DNA of 64,000 nucleotides from Thiotrichaceae bacterium (GCA_012960105.1 DUBV01000039.1:27991-91990); one strand, 5' to 3'; numbered from the stretch's first letter, positions 11,606 to 20,654 are shown. Translations and numbers: made by a program. The notes: generated by a model not told the origin, from the letters alone.

Positions 11606-12436
11606 ATGTTTACGACTTTAATTGATTTTGATTCATTACACGATGCTTATGAAAATCCAGATTGGCTCATTTTTGATACACGTTATGATTTAGCAGATAA
11701 GGATGCGGGTAAGCGAGCGTATCTGCAAGAGCATATTCCCAGTGCAATTTATGTCGATTTACATGATGATTTAAGTCGGCCTCCGGCAACAAATAAAGGA
11801 CGTCATCCTTTGCCCTCGGTTGAAACCATGAATGTCTTATTTTCAGAGCTTGGTATACATTCAGGCTCACAAGTAATCATTTATGACAATTCTTCAGGTG
11901 CTTTTGCAGCGCGTTTATGGTGGATGTTAAGACATATGCAGCATGAGGCCGTTGCCGTGCTCGATGGTGGTTGGCAAGCGTGGTTAGCTGCTTCAGGACC
12001 AACTGATTCAAATAATGAAATTCGTTCAGAAAGTACGTTTAATAATCAGGCTATAAAACAGGACGTTATTGATATAGACCAAGTACAGAATTTTGATTTA
12101 ATTATCGATTCCAGAGAACCAGTACGTTATAGAGGGGAGTCAGAACCTATGGACAAAGCTGCAGGTCACATACCAGGCGCAATTAATCGGTTCTGGAAGG
12201 ATAATCTTTTGGAAAATGGTCAATTTAAGGAAAAATCCTTACTAATTGAGGAGTTTGAAAAAATGTTGGGAAATACGCAATCTGAAGAAGCGGTATTTTA
12301 CTGTGGGTCTGGTGTAACAGCCTGTCATAACCTACTAGCGGCGGCATATGCGGGTTTAGATTTGCCTAAATTATATGCTGGCTCATGGAGTGAATGGAGC
12401 AGCAATCCTGAAAATCCGGTAGCAACAGGACATTAA
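11606..12436 (+). CDS. sseA: 3-mercaptopyruvate sulfurtransferase
   Basis: The 276-residue protein has two rhodanese domains: an inactive N-terminal one (residues about 1-130) and a C-terminal catalytic one with Cys233 in FYCGSGVTACH. The CGSGVTA loop marks mercaptopyruvate sulfurtransferases, whereas thiosulfate sulfurtransferases carry a more basic loop, so it should move sulfur from 3-mercaptopyruvate to a thiol or cyanide acceptor. DGGWQAW in the first domain is also typical. Length is normal for SseA. It fits the sulfur-related genes to its left but forms no operon with them. Confidence 0.88.
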   Translation: MFTTLIDFDSLHDAYENPDWLIFDTRYDLADKDAGKRAYLQEHIPSAIYVDLHDDLSRPPATNKGRHPLPSVETMNVLFSELGIHSGSQVIIYDNSSGAFAARLWWMLRHMQHEAVAVLDGGWQAWLAASGPTDSNNEIRSESTFNNQAIKQDVIDIDQVQNFDLIIDSREPVRYRGESEPMDKAAGHIPGAINRFWKDNLLENGQFKEKSLLIEEFEKMLGNTQSEEAVFYCGSGVTACHNLLAAAYAGLDLPKLYAGSWSEWSSNPENPVATGH

Positions 12437-12494
12437 GTCTATATTATTGATGATATAATCTAAAACATTTCAGTATGTTACGAATAGATCTATA

Positions 12495-14330
12495 ATGAAC
12501 GATTTAGGCAAACTAAAATTTTTATTTAACATGGATAAAATGTTTAGATTAATTCTGAAAGTCTCTCTAATTCTGTTGAGCGTGAATATTTATGCTGAAC
12601 CAGAGTCAATAGCAACAGTTGTAGATACTGAAGTAGAAATGCTTGAGGATATACTCAGCGATACTGTAGAAAGCCCCCTAGCCGAAGAAGCAGAAGTCAT
12701 TGCAGAAGATATTTTTGCTGAAGAGATAGAGCTCCTAAATGAAACTGATTCGAGTAGTACTGCTGTTGAAGATAATTTGATAGATGCGGATGGTGAGTCA
12801 ATATTAATCAAGGATGTTGTTTTAGTACTGGATAACTCCGGTAGCATGAAGAAGAATGATCCCAAATTCCTTGTTAATAGCGCAGTAAAAGAATTTATCA
12901 GTCAACAAGATGAAAATACTCGCGTAGGTATTGTTATCTTCGATCAGGTGGTACGTTTGCCTGTCCCTTTAACCGATGCTTCATTGTCAAATCGAGAGAC
13001 CATACTTAATAGCATTGAAGAAATAAATTATAAAGGCTTGTTTACTGATAGTCCGGCAGGTATCGAGCGTGCTATTTATGAATTGAAGAATAATGGTCGT
13101 GTTGACGCAGAAAAATCCATTATCTTTATGACGGATGGTATTGTTGATACGGGTGTACCTGAACGTGACCTGGAAAAATCCAAATGGTTACGTGAAGATC
13201 TAGCTCCAGATGCTGCCGATAATGAAATTAAAATATTTGGTATTGCGTTTACAGATGCTGCGGATTTTCAGTTAATACAGTCTATTTCACAAAAAACAGA
13301 TGGTGAATATTATCGTGCATTGACCGTCGAAGATTTACAGCATGTTTTTGAGCAAATCAACGTTATTATCAATACACCACCTGAACCAGAAGTGACTCAA
13401 GTTGTTACGGAAGCACCTGCACCAGTAGTTGCTGCACCGGTCGTACCACCTGCGCCTGTAATTATCGAAGTGCCAGCTCAGACGATGGGTGAGGAAGAAC
13501 GTCTTCGTTCAATGATTATTATTGCCGCAGCAATAGTGTTAACAATCACATTGCTAGGGATACTTATTTTACTTTTGCGTCGGAATAAAGAATTAAAAAC
13601 AGGTGTAGATGAGTTTGTTCAAGATGCCTATATAAACGATCTACAAGGAAAGACTGATAAACAGACGCATAAGTTGGGTACTCGGCCGACTGTGTTTGGT
13701 CGTGTCGCAGGCAAAGATGTGGATCATCTGGACTATATTGTTGTTAATGAATCTACCATTGGTCGTCGTCATGCATTAATCGAATTTAAAGACTATTCAT
13801 TTTGGATTATTGACCAAGGCAGTATTAACGGTACGTTTGTAAATGGAGAACCTGTTAATAGTGAGGTACGTTTAAAGCACGGCGATCGTATTCGATTACA
13901 TAAATGCGATTTTGAATTTATCATGCCAGAAATGGAAGAAAGCGGCGCGACTGTTATCTCTAATACGGTCTTTGCTGGAGAAGCTGCTGCTATGGATGAT
14001 TCTGAAGATGCGACAGAAATTCGTGATCATGGTGATTCAGGGGAATTGAATGCAGAAGAATTGAATGCTGCAACAGATGCAGATATGGATTTTGATTTAA
14101 CAGGAACAGATTCGGTTGATGATTTAGACTTAGCTGGTTTATATGAACCTGACTCCGATGAAGATGCAACAGAGATTCGTGAGAATATACCTGGTGTGGA
14201 AGAAAAATCGGCCGAACCTGAATTTGATTTAACAGAAGCAGAAGCAAGCTCTGAAGACGAAACCATTATGTTGGATGACGATGATGAGACAGAGGGTGAT
14301 GACGCGACCTTACGTAAAGATGGAAAGTAA
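12495..14330 (+). CDS. membrane protein with von Willebrand A and FHA domains
   Basis: Domains in order in this 611-residue protein: a signal peptide (hydrophobic run about residues 18-34; ATGs at 12531 or 12540 are alternative starts), an acidic linker, a VWA domain with the metal site DNSGS at 113-117, a Pro/Ala/Val-rich spacer, one membrane helix (about 340-362), a cytoplasmic FHA domain (STIGRRHALIEF and SINGTFVNG) and a very acidic tail. The tail repeats Thr in acidic settings: DATEIRDHGD, DATEIRENIPG, EDETIMLDDD and DDATLRK. Such sites could be kinase targets bound by its own or another FHA domain. The VWA domain should lie outside the cytoplasm, presumably binding a protein ligand. No such fusion is known to me by name. 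Confidence 0.85.
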   Translation: MNDLGKLKFLFNMDKMFRLILKVSLILLSVNIYAEPESIATVVDTEVEMLEDILSDTVESPLAEEAEVIAEDIFAEEIELLNETDSSSTAVEDNLIDADGESILIKDVVLVLDNSGSMKKNDPKFLVNSAVKEFISQQDENTRVGIVIFDQVVRLPVPLTDASLSNRETILNSIEEINYKGLFTDSPAGIERAIYELKNNGRVDAEKSIIFMTDGIVDTGVPERDLEKSKWLREDLAPDAADNEIKIFGIAFTDAADFQLIQSISQKTDGEYYRALTVEDLQHVFEQINVIINTPPEPEVTQVVTEAPAPVVAAPVVPPAPVIIEVPAQTMGEEERLRSMIIIAAAIVLTITLLGILILLLRRNKELKTGVDEFVQDAYINDLQGKTDKQTHKLGTRPTVFGRVAGKDVDHLDYIVVNESTIGRRHALIEFKDYSFWIIDQGSINGTFVNGEPVNSEVRLKHGDRIRLHKCDFEFIMPEMEESGATVISNTVFAGEAAAMDDSEDATEIRDHGDSGELNAEELNAATDADMDFDLTGTDSVDDLDLAGLYEPDSDEDATEIRENIPGVEEKSAEPEFDLTEAEASSEDETIMLDDDDETEGDDATLRKDGK

Positions 14331-14422
14331 TTATTCTTCGAATAAATTATTTAAGAATCATTAACTTCCAAAATATTTTATAATTAATTTTTTGTCACAG
14401 TAGATTTAAACTACCCTCACCT

Positions 14423-15400
14423 ATGAAAAAGGGACATGCTTATCTGTTATCAATAATCTCAGATGGTAATATTCATTCAGGAGAAGAGCTTGCTACCCAA
14501 CTAAATATTTCCAGAGCGGCTATATGGAAGTCGATAAAGCACCTTGAGTCATTAGGTGTGCTCATCGAAGCAATACATGGAAAAGGCTACCGTTTAGTCC
14601 GCGCTATAGAATTATTATCCGAAAGAAAAATCAATAAATTATTGTCTCCTGTGGCACAGGAATGTTGTCATGATATTGAGGTGCTATTTAAAACTGAATC
14701 AACTAACTCCAGTTTGTTTGAACGATTAGTTAGCGAGAAAATTCACGGAAAAATTGTATTAGCTGAATATCAATCGCAAGGCCGTGGTCGTAGAGGCAAT
14801 AAATGGCTTTCACCTCTTGGTAGTGGCATAACCTTATCTGTTGGTTGGCAATTTGATATTGCGCCGAAAGCATTAAGTTTGTTGTCCCTATATATGGGCG
14901 TTGCTGTGGCTCGTACTTTAGAGTCAGAAAAAATTTCGGAAGTAGGTTTAAAGTGGCCAAATGATATTCTTGTCATGAATAAAAAAATAGCTGGAATACT
15001 AATTGAAGTTCGCGGTGAAGCCAGTGGTCCTGTTGATGTTGTTATTGGTATCGGTATGAACTATGAATTAGCAGAAACTGTTAAATTAGATATAAAGCAA
15101 CCGGTGACTGATATTTGTAGTAACACGCAACAACGACTGTCACGAAACAAAGTCGTAGCAACATTGATATCAAAAGTCTTTGAAATACTAAATGATATGG
15201 AAACGAAACATAGTTTAAAACTCCTCGATGAATGGCGAGCACTGGACTGTTATATTGGGCGGCAAGCGAAATTATTATTGCCGAACGAAGAAATTGAAGG
15301 GGTATTAAAAGGTGTGGATAATCAAGGTTCACTATTAATGTCTGTTGCTGGAGAAGTGAAAAGTTATACTTCGGGTGAGATTAGTCTAAGGGTACAATAA
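14423..15400 (+). CDS. birA: bifunctional biotin ligase/repressor BirA
   Basis: The 325-residue protein attaches biotin to the carrier protein of acetyl-CoA carboxylase and, when loaded with biotinyl-AMP, represses biotin genes. An N-terminal winged helix (SGEELATQLNISRAAIWKSIKHLESLG, residues about 16-45) precedes the ligase domain with the GRGRRGNKW loop that binds biotinyl-5'-AMP, KWPNDILV, and a C-terminal SH3-like domain. Length matches the E. coli protein. coaX follows after 9 bases and a SPOR gene overlaps that, so all three are likely one transcript. Confidence 0.93.
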   Translation: MKKGHAYLLSIISDGNIHSGEELATQLNISRAAIWKSIKHLESLGVLIEAIHGKGYRLVRAIELLSERKINKLLSPVAQECCHDIEVLFKTESTNSSLFERLVSEKIHGKIVLAEYQSQGRGRRGNKWLSPLGSGITLSVGWQFDIAPKALSLLSLYMGVAVARTLESEKISEVGLKWPNDILVMNKKIAGILIEVRGEASGPVDVVIGIGMNYELAETVKLDIKQPVTDICSNTQQRLSRNKVVATLISKVFEILNDMETKHSLKLLDEWRALDCYIGRQAKLLLPNEEIEGVLKGVDNQGSLLMSVAGEVKSYTSGEISLRVQ

Positions 15401-15409
15401 TTTATAACC

Positions 15410-16156
15410 ATGAAACTTTTGTTAGATATCGGAAATTCATCCGTAAACTGGGCCGTTGAAGAGCAAGAACAGCTTGTTACTACGGGCGCGTTTAGTTACA
15501 AAAAAAATAATCTTGAACAAGAACTTCAGGAAAAATTTTCGTTGTTTGAAAAGCCTGCTGAGGTATTAGTTTCAAATGTTGCTGGTGGTGAAGTTGTTAA
15601 TACGCTTAGTGATTGGGTAAATAAACAATGGCAACAAACATTGTGGCAACCGTACGTATCGAGTCACTTTAAAGAATTAAAAAATAGTTATCGTTTTCCG
15701 CTGAAGATGGGATTAGATCGTTGGCTAGCCATGATAGCCAGTTGGGAACAATATGAAACTGCGTTGTGTCTGGTTGGTTGCGGTACCGCATTAACAATAG
15801 ACGTAATCGATTCTGGCGGAGAACATCTTGGTGGCTATATTGTTCCCGGTATAGAGTTAATGCAGAAGGCATTGATAAATAGTACGGAACAAATAAACGT
15901 TGTTGTTAATAATATAGCCTCGCTAGATTATGCTAAGGATACTGACACAGCAGTTAATAACGGTGCTTTTTTGGCAGCCGTATCGATGATTGATCGTGTT
16001 GCCGATATATTTTCTAATGAACAACAGTGCAAAGTAAAATATATAATATCGGGCGGAATGGCAGAGTTGATTAAACCATTACTGAAACATCCATATGAAT
16101 ATAAAGCGAACTTGGTGCTTTCTGGACTTTCAATATTGTATAGGGCTTCGCGATGA
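15410..16156 (+). CDS. coaX: type III pantothenate kinase
   Basis: The 248-residue protein phosphorylates pantothenate, the first step of coenzyme A synthesis. The N-terminal phosphate loop LLLDIGNSSVNWAV, the LGLDRWLAM-like segment MGLDRWLAMI and VGCGTALTIDVID are the three conserved blocks of CoaX (ASKHA fold). Length is normal. The birA-coaX pairing is common in Pseudomonas and relatives. Its stop overlaps the start of the next gene (ATGA), indicating translational coupling. Confidence 0.93.
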   Translation: MKLLLDIGNSSVNWAVEEQEQLVTTGAFSYKKNNLEQELQEKFSLFEKPAEVLVSNVAGGEVVNTLSDWVNKQWQQTLWQPYVSSHFKELKNSYRFPLKMGLDRWLAMIASWEQYETALCLVGCGTALTIDVIDSGGEHLGGYIVPGIELMQKALINSTEQINVVVNNIASLDYAKDTDTAVNNGAFLAAVSMIDRVADIFSNEQQCKVKYIISGGMAELIKPLLKHPYEYKANLVLSGLSILYRASR

Positions 16157-17019
16157 AGTGGTTCTTTATATTATTACTCTTGGCTAATGTGATTTATCTA
16201 GGCTGGGAAATTGACCGTGATGCTCAATTGAACCGAGTCAATGTCTCATCAGCCATAAAAGTTCCTGCGGGAACACCACGTTTGGTATTGTTAAGTGAGC
16301 TTGAAAAATTACCTGAAACTAGAAGCCGCATTAAGTTAGACAATGAACTATCCATAGAGAATTTTAATTCAGAACCCGTTTTACCTATCACGCTGAATCC
16401 AAATACAGAACAGATTATGGATGCTTTATTGACGGAAACAATAGTGATGAATCAGAGCAATAATGAGCCAGAACAATATAGAGAGCAGACATTTGATAAT
16501 GCACCTTCTGAATTATTAATTGAACCCATAGTTTCAGAATCAGATAAAACGGTGTGTTATACCTATGGTCCGATTCCGAGTCTGGGAGAATCCGAGTTGC
16601 TGTCAAAGTGGCTCGATGAAAGGAATATTTTGTACAAACATAGACAGACGAATGAGCAAGGAAAACAACTGTTCTGGGTATATTTGGCCCCACAAGAGTC
16701 TCGCGCCCAAGCAGAAGCGGCGCTAAAAGATCTCAAGCAAAAAGGCGTTAAGGATCTGAGATTGGTTCGAGGCGGAGATCTATCAAATCCTATTTCCTTG
16801 GGGTTATTTTCCAGCCAGGCTGCGGTAAATCGTCGTTTAAATGAAATTGAGACCAAAGGTTATCAATCTGTTGTTGTGCCATATTCCGGAGGTAAGCAGG
16901 TACATTGGTTTGATGTCAGCATTGTCCAGAACTCTGATTATGTGAATGATTTATTAACGGGGTTTCCGGCTCGATATAAAGCATTGCCGGTGGCTTGTAA
17001 TGACATTGCTATGCAATAA
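16153..17019 (+). CDS. SPOR-domain membrane protein
   Basis: The 288-residue protein starts with a short cytoplasmic end and one membrane helix (FFILLLLANVIYLGW), then a variable linker and a C-terminal SPOR-like region (about residues 135-255) with two repeat halves, WVYLAPQESRAQAEAALKDLK and SLGLFSSQAAVNRRLNEIE. SPOR domains bind denuded septal peptidoglycan, so a periplasmic role near the division site is likely. It overlaps coaX by 4 bases, as in many gammaproteobacteria. A degenerate copy of its last 40 codons lies 120 bases downstream. Confidence 0.83.
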   Translation: MKWFFILLLLANVIYLGWEIDRDAQLNRVNVSSAIKVPAGTPRLVLLSELEKLPETRSRIKLDNELSIENFNSEPVLPITLNPNTEQIMDALLTETIVMNQSNNEPEQYREQTFDNAPSELLIEPIVSESDKTVCYTYGPIPSLGESELLSKWLDERNILYKHRQTNEQGKQLFWVYLAPQESRAQAEAALKDLKQKGVKDLRLVRGGDLSNPISLGLFSSQAAVNRRLNEIETKGYQSVVVPYSGGKQVHWFDVSIVQNSDYVNDLLTGFPARYKALPVACNDIAMQ

Positions 17020-17101
17020 CGAAATCCTTAAAATACGCTCATGAAAGTACTCGAACTTCTAGGTTTGATAGTAGAATAAACGAAAATAAGGCGATGCTAG
17101 C

Positions 17102-17120
17102 AAAAGCTAGAGGCTTTTTT
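17102..17120 (+). terminator. intrinsic terminator of the birA-coaX-SPOR operon
   Basis: aaaagc, loop tagag, gctttt, with two further T after the stem. It lies about 80 bases after the SPOR gene stop. The stem is short, so confidence is moderate. Confidence 0.5.
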
Positions 17121-17139
17121 AAAAGTGATAAAAATATAT

Positions 17140-17259
17140 TTTGGTTTTGATGTTAGAATTGTACCTGGTTGTTTGTGTCAGAAGGATGATTGGTTTACTG
17201 GATTATCGGCGAAGTTTAATGCCATTCCTGTCGATTGTAATGAAATTGCTATGCAGTAG
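17140..17259 (+). pseudogene. partial duplicate of the SPOR gene 3' end
   Basis: Read in frame, this stretch encodes FGFDVRIV, then WFTGLSAKFNAIPVDCNEIAMQ and a stop. The intact gene ends WFDVSIV, then LLTGFPARYKALPVACNDIAMQ and a stop. Similarity continues past the stop (cgaaatctttagaatatgc against cgaaatccttaaaatacgc). No start codon or SPOR domain remains, so this is a diverged fragment left by a tandem duplication, and divergence mostly at conservative positions suggests it was coding for some time afterwards. It abuts the tRNA-Thr gene. Confidence 0.82.
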
Positions 17260-17337
17260 CGAAATCTTTAGAATATGCCGAAATTTGCTGGCTGAGTAGC
17301 AAGTATTATAGTTACATTTAGGCAATAATGATTTATT

Positions 17338-17411
17338 GCCCCGATAGTTAAATGGTATAACCGGTGATTTGTAATCACCTATTGGGGGTTCGATTCCCTC
17401 TCGGGGCTCCA
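17338..17411 (+). tRNA. tRNA-Thr (TGT anticodon)
   Basis: The 7-bp acceptor stem GCCCCGA/TCGGGGC, anticodon stem-loop ggtga-tttgtaa-tcacc with anticodon TGT, and T-loop ggttcgattcc are all present, and CCA is encoded at the 3' end after discriminator T. Anticodon TGT reads ACA and related Thr codons. The gene stands alone rather than in a tRNA cluster. Confidence 0.93.
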
Positions 17412-17496
17412 TGTTTGGAGACGGGTCGTGAAATTTGACCATAAGACCTTTATTATTTAATGATGAATAATTAATCGCTATTTACAATCACGATAA

Positions 17497-18543
17497 ATGG
17501 AAACACCCATGAAATTTTATAAATTCTTATTTTCAATTTGTCTGGGTTTTATCATCAGCGTATCAAGCTTGTCAGCGAAAACGGCATACGGTGAGATACA
17601 GCTTTTAATCAAGCAAGAACAATTCAACGAAGCATTAAAACTGACAGAGGAGCAATTGTCGCATTCATCCGCGGATATAAAACTACAATTTATGAAAGGC
17701 CTGATCCTGACTCATCTGGATCGATATAACGATGCTGAAAATGTATTTATTCAGTTGACCAAAGACAATCCCGAGTTACCAGAACCTTTTAATAACCTTG
17801 CTGTAGTTTATGCCGCCCAAGGTAAATATTCAGAAGCTTCAGAAGCACTAAAAAAAGCAATTAATACCCACCCTACCTATGCCACAGCACATGAAAATTT
17901 GGGTGATATTTATGCTAAAATGGCCAGCAGGGCATACAATCAAGCGTTAGAACTTGATACCAGTAATAAGGCGGCGAGAGAAAAATTATCACTTGTAAAT
18001 GAGTTGATCTCTTCTCCAGTAGTGCCAAAGCCGAAAAAGACTGTTGTGGCCGCTGTTTCTCCTAAGCCAAAATCTGAGCCTATAGTAAAACCTAAGGACA
18101 TGGCAAAGGCGGCACCAGAACCTGAAATCATAACAATTCCTGCGAAGACAGAAGCTAAAGTACCCGCCATTAAAAAAGCAGATGCTGAACAAGGAATTGC
18201 TCAAAACAGAAAAGCAGTTGAGTCAGCTGCTAAAAGTTGGGCTAATGCCTGGTCTGCTCAGGATGTCGATACATATATTGCCAGCTATGCTCGAGAATTT
18301 GTGCCACCAAAGCGATTGAGTCGAAAAGAATGGGAAAGAGAACGACGTGTTCGTTTGCGCAAACCAAGCTTTATTAAAGTTACATTGTCTGATTTAAAGA
18401 TAAATCTTCATGGTAAAGATTATGCCGAAATGAGGTTTATACAAAGCTATCAGTCGGACACTTATGGTGACAAGGTTAAAAAAGAAATCCTTATGCGCAA
18501 AGTAGACAATAAATGGTTAATTACTCAGGAAAGGACGCTATAG
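17497..18543 (+). CDS. TPR protein with C-terminal NTF2-like domain
   Basis: The 348-residue protein has a signal peptide (hydrophobic segment about residues 8-25), tetratricopeptide repeats (about 30-165; for example PEPFNNLAVVYAAQGKYSEASEALKKA), a Lys/Pro/Ala-rich linker, and a C-terminal NTF2/SnoaL-like domain beginning AKSWANAWSAQDVDTYIASYA. The same domain type ends the next gene, an L,D-transpeptidase. TPRs mediate protein contacts, so it may be a periplasmic partner of that enzyme; this is inferred. The start may be the ATG at 17497 or 17509; both leave the signal peptide intact. It is 21 bases upstream of the next gene, likely in one operon. Confidence 0.82.
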   Translation: METPMKFYKFLFSICLGFIISVSSLSAKTAYGEIQLLIKQEQFNEALKLTEEQLSHSSADIKLQFMKGLILTHLDRYNDAENVFIQLTKDNPELPEPFNNLAVVYAAQGKYSEASEALKKAINTHPTYATAHENLGDIYAKMASRAYNQALELDTSNKAAREKLSLVNELISSPVVPKPKKTVVAAVSPKPKSEPIVKPKDMAKAAPEPEIITIPAKTEAKVPAIKKADAEQGIAQNRKAVESAAKSWANAWSAQDVDTYIASYAREFVPPKRLSRKEWERERRVRLRKPSFIKVTLSDLKINLHGKDYAEMRFIQSYQSDTYGDKVKKEILMRKVDNKWLITQERTL

Positions 18544-18564
18544 GTTTGTAGGACGATATCTACA

Positions 18565-19776
18565 ATGAAAATTAATTACAAATACCTTCTTATCATCTTT
18601 TTTCTCGGCTTGAGCAATCTGGTCACGGCCGCTGACCTCTTGTCAAAAGCTACTTCTGATCAGGGTTTATCAAGACACTCTGAAAGTCTTCTTATTAATG
18701 CTCTGGAAAATATTAAGAATGATAAAACCGAGCAGGCGATTAAGGATTTGCAGCAATTAGTAAAATTCAATCCCGACTTTAAAGTTGCGCAATTAATCTA
18801 TGCTGACATGTTACTGGCTCGTTCTCAGCCAATTACCGATTTTGGAAATATCCCCAATGTTTCTTTTGAACGTATTACTGCTTTACGTGATGAGGCTCAG
18901 GCACGATGGCAATATAATAAATTACCGGCTAGTCAGGACAAAATCCCCGCTTCTTTAGTTCAATTGGCAAGCAAGCAAGATCATGTAATTGTTGTGGACT
19001 CATCCCGTTCACGATTATTTCTATTTAAGAATCAATCTGGTGTACCAATATTAATAAAGGATTTCTATATCACTATTGGTAAGAATGGCACTGGGAAATA
19101 TGTTGAAGGAGATCAAAAAACACCGGTTGGTGTGTACTTTGTCACCGGTTTTATTAGTCCGGAAGAATTACCTGACCTATATGGTGATGGTGCTTATCCG
19201 ATAGATTACCCCAATGCATGGGATCAACGCCATGGTCGAACAGGTTATGGTATCTGGTTACATGGTACGCCGAGTAGTACTTTTAGTCGGCCTCCAAGAG
19301 ATAGTAATGGCTGTGTTATTGTAAGTAATCATGACTTAAACATATTATCCCCATTTATAAATGAAGGTCTTACACCGGTTATTATTTCTGATTCAATTAA
19401 CTGGATTACAAAAAAAGAATGGAATAAATCCCGCAGAATATCTGAATCATTGGTAGAACAATGGCGACAAGACTGGGAAAGTCGGGATGTGGATTCATAT
19501 CTGCGTCATTATTCTAAAGAATATTCAGGTCTGGGAAAAGATTATGATTCATGGGTAGAGTACAAACGTAGAGTTAACCCATCGAAAAAATTCATCAAGG
19601 TTAAATTAAGCAATACTAGTATGTTTCTTTACCCTGGTGAAAAGCAGTTAATGGTGGTTACTTTTGTTCAGGATTACACTAGTGATAATTTCCAAAGAAA
19701 ATTTACTAAACGCCAGTATTGGCATCTGGAAGATGACGGGAAGTGGAGGATAGTTTATGAAGGAGCCACGTCCTGA
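18565..19776 (+). CDS. L,D-transpeptidase (YkuD) with C-terminal NTF2-like domain
   Basis: The 403-residue exported enzyme should form 3-3 peptidoglycan cross-links or attach proteins to meso-diaminopimelate in the periplasm. A signal peptide (residues 1-22) is followed by an N-terminal region of about 100 residues, the YkuD domain (about 138-265) with His233 in WLHGTP and catalytic Cys250 in SNGCVIVSN, and an NTF2-like domain (about 290-403) that starts VEQWRQDWESRDVDSYLRHYS. This layout matches the Cds6-like L,D-transpeptidases. Its 3' end overlaps the convergent M14 peptidase gene by 22 bases. Confidence 0.9.
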   Translation: MKINYKYLLIIFFLGLSNLVTAADLLSKATSDQGLSRHSESLLINALENIKNDKTEQAIKDLQQLVKFNPDFKVAQLIYADMLLARSQPITDFGNIPNVSFERITALRDEAQARWQYNKLPASQDKIPASLVQLASKQDHVIVVDSSRSRLFLFKNQSGVPILIKDFYITIGKNGTGKYVEGDQKTPVGVYFVTGFISPEELPDLYGDGAYPIDYPNAWDQRHGRTGYGIWLHGTPSSTFSRPPRDSNGCVIVSNHDLNILSPFINEGLTPVIISDSINWITKKEWNKSRRISESLVEQWRQDWESRDVDSYLRHYSKEYSGLGKDYDSWVEYKRRVNPSKKFIKVKLSNTSMFLYPGEKQLMVVTFVQDYTSDNFQRKFTKRQYWHLEDDGKWRIVYEGATS

Positions 19777-20654
19777 TATTTTTTAAGCGACCCGTTCTTA
19801 GCTTCTTCAGTAATGTTATCACTTAACCACTTCACCATATCAAGCCAGATATCATTTATTTCCTTTCTAGTAGGCATAATTCCGGCATAGGGAAGTTCAA
19901 TTGTCACAACTGGAATTTTACGTTGAATTCCTGCGTAGTTTCCTAAAGAACCTGGGTATGTTCCTAATAAATTTAAATGAAGACGCCCCAGTTTATAAGG
20001 GCCGTTGTGAGGTCCATCGTAATCGACTATGCCATGAGGCGCATGTACAGCTACGATAACATCAGGGTTATATTCGTTTATGTGTTCGACTAGCCAGCTT
20101 GATTCAGGCTCGCTTAATGCGCTTTTACCTGGGTAGCGACGTGCGTTTCTTTTCGTAACCTCAATCCAATGTTTCAGCGCAGTGTTTTCCCAATCTTCCA
20201 TGGGGAAGTTACGATTTAAATCAACGTTATGCTCGTTCATACGTTGAGATTTTCTTCTTAGTAAACCATCCGGATTTAACAAAGGAACAACATGCCAATG
20301 AAATAATCCTGAGTGGTATGTATCCAGAGTTCGCAACCATTTGAAGACGATACTTACGGAAGAATATTCATCTCCATGAATACCGCCTAATAGTAAAACT
20401 TTGCCTAGTGGCGAGCGTTTTGCTAGTGGTGGATATTCTTTTAATAAGATCGGTGCATTTTTTACAGAACGCCCGCTAGTCGCAGATAAGTGAATTTTTA
20501 AGCAGTCCTTGGTATTAACGCTGCCTAATTTACCACCAATTCTCGCGCACTCCTTTTTTACCAAAGGATCAATTAATAGAACATTATCTTCAGCCTTTAA
20601 TACAGACAAAGGCAAGACTATAAGAAGGGTGATGTATATAAGAGATTTAAACAT
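19755..20654 (-). CDS. M14-family zinc carboxypeptidase, MpaA-like
   Basis: The 299-residue protein has a signal peptide (residues 1-21) and an M14 fold. Zinc ligands His93 and Glu96 lie in GGIHGDEYSSV and His204 in VAVHAPHG; the catalytic Glu is in VTIELPYAG (about residue 253). NPDGLLRRKSQRMNEHNVDLNRNFP is the substrate-binding stretch typical of the family. MpaA-like members split the gamma-D-Glu-diaminopimelate bond of murein peptides. Unlike E. coli MpaA it appears exported. Its convergent overlap with the L,D-transpeptidase gene supports a role in peptidoglycan remodelling. Confidence 0.85.
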   Translation of the reverse strand: MFKSLIYITLLIVLPLSVLKAEDNVLLIDPLVKKECARIGGKLGSVNTKDCLKIHLSATSGRSVKNAPILLKEYPPLAKRSPLGKVLLLGGIHGDEYSSVSIVFKWLRTLDTYHSGLFHWHVVPLLNPDGLLRRKSQRMNEHNVDLNRNFPMEDWENTALKHWIEVTKRNARRYPGKSALSEPESSWLVEHINEYNPDVIVAVHAPHGIVDYDGPHNGPYKLGRLHLNLLGTYPGSLGNYAGIQRKIPVVTIELPYAGIMPTRKEINDIWLDMVKWLSDNITEEAKNGSLKKYQDVAPS

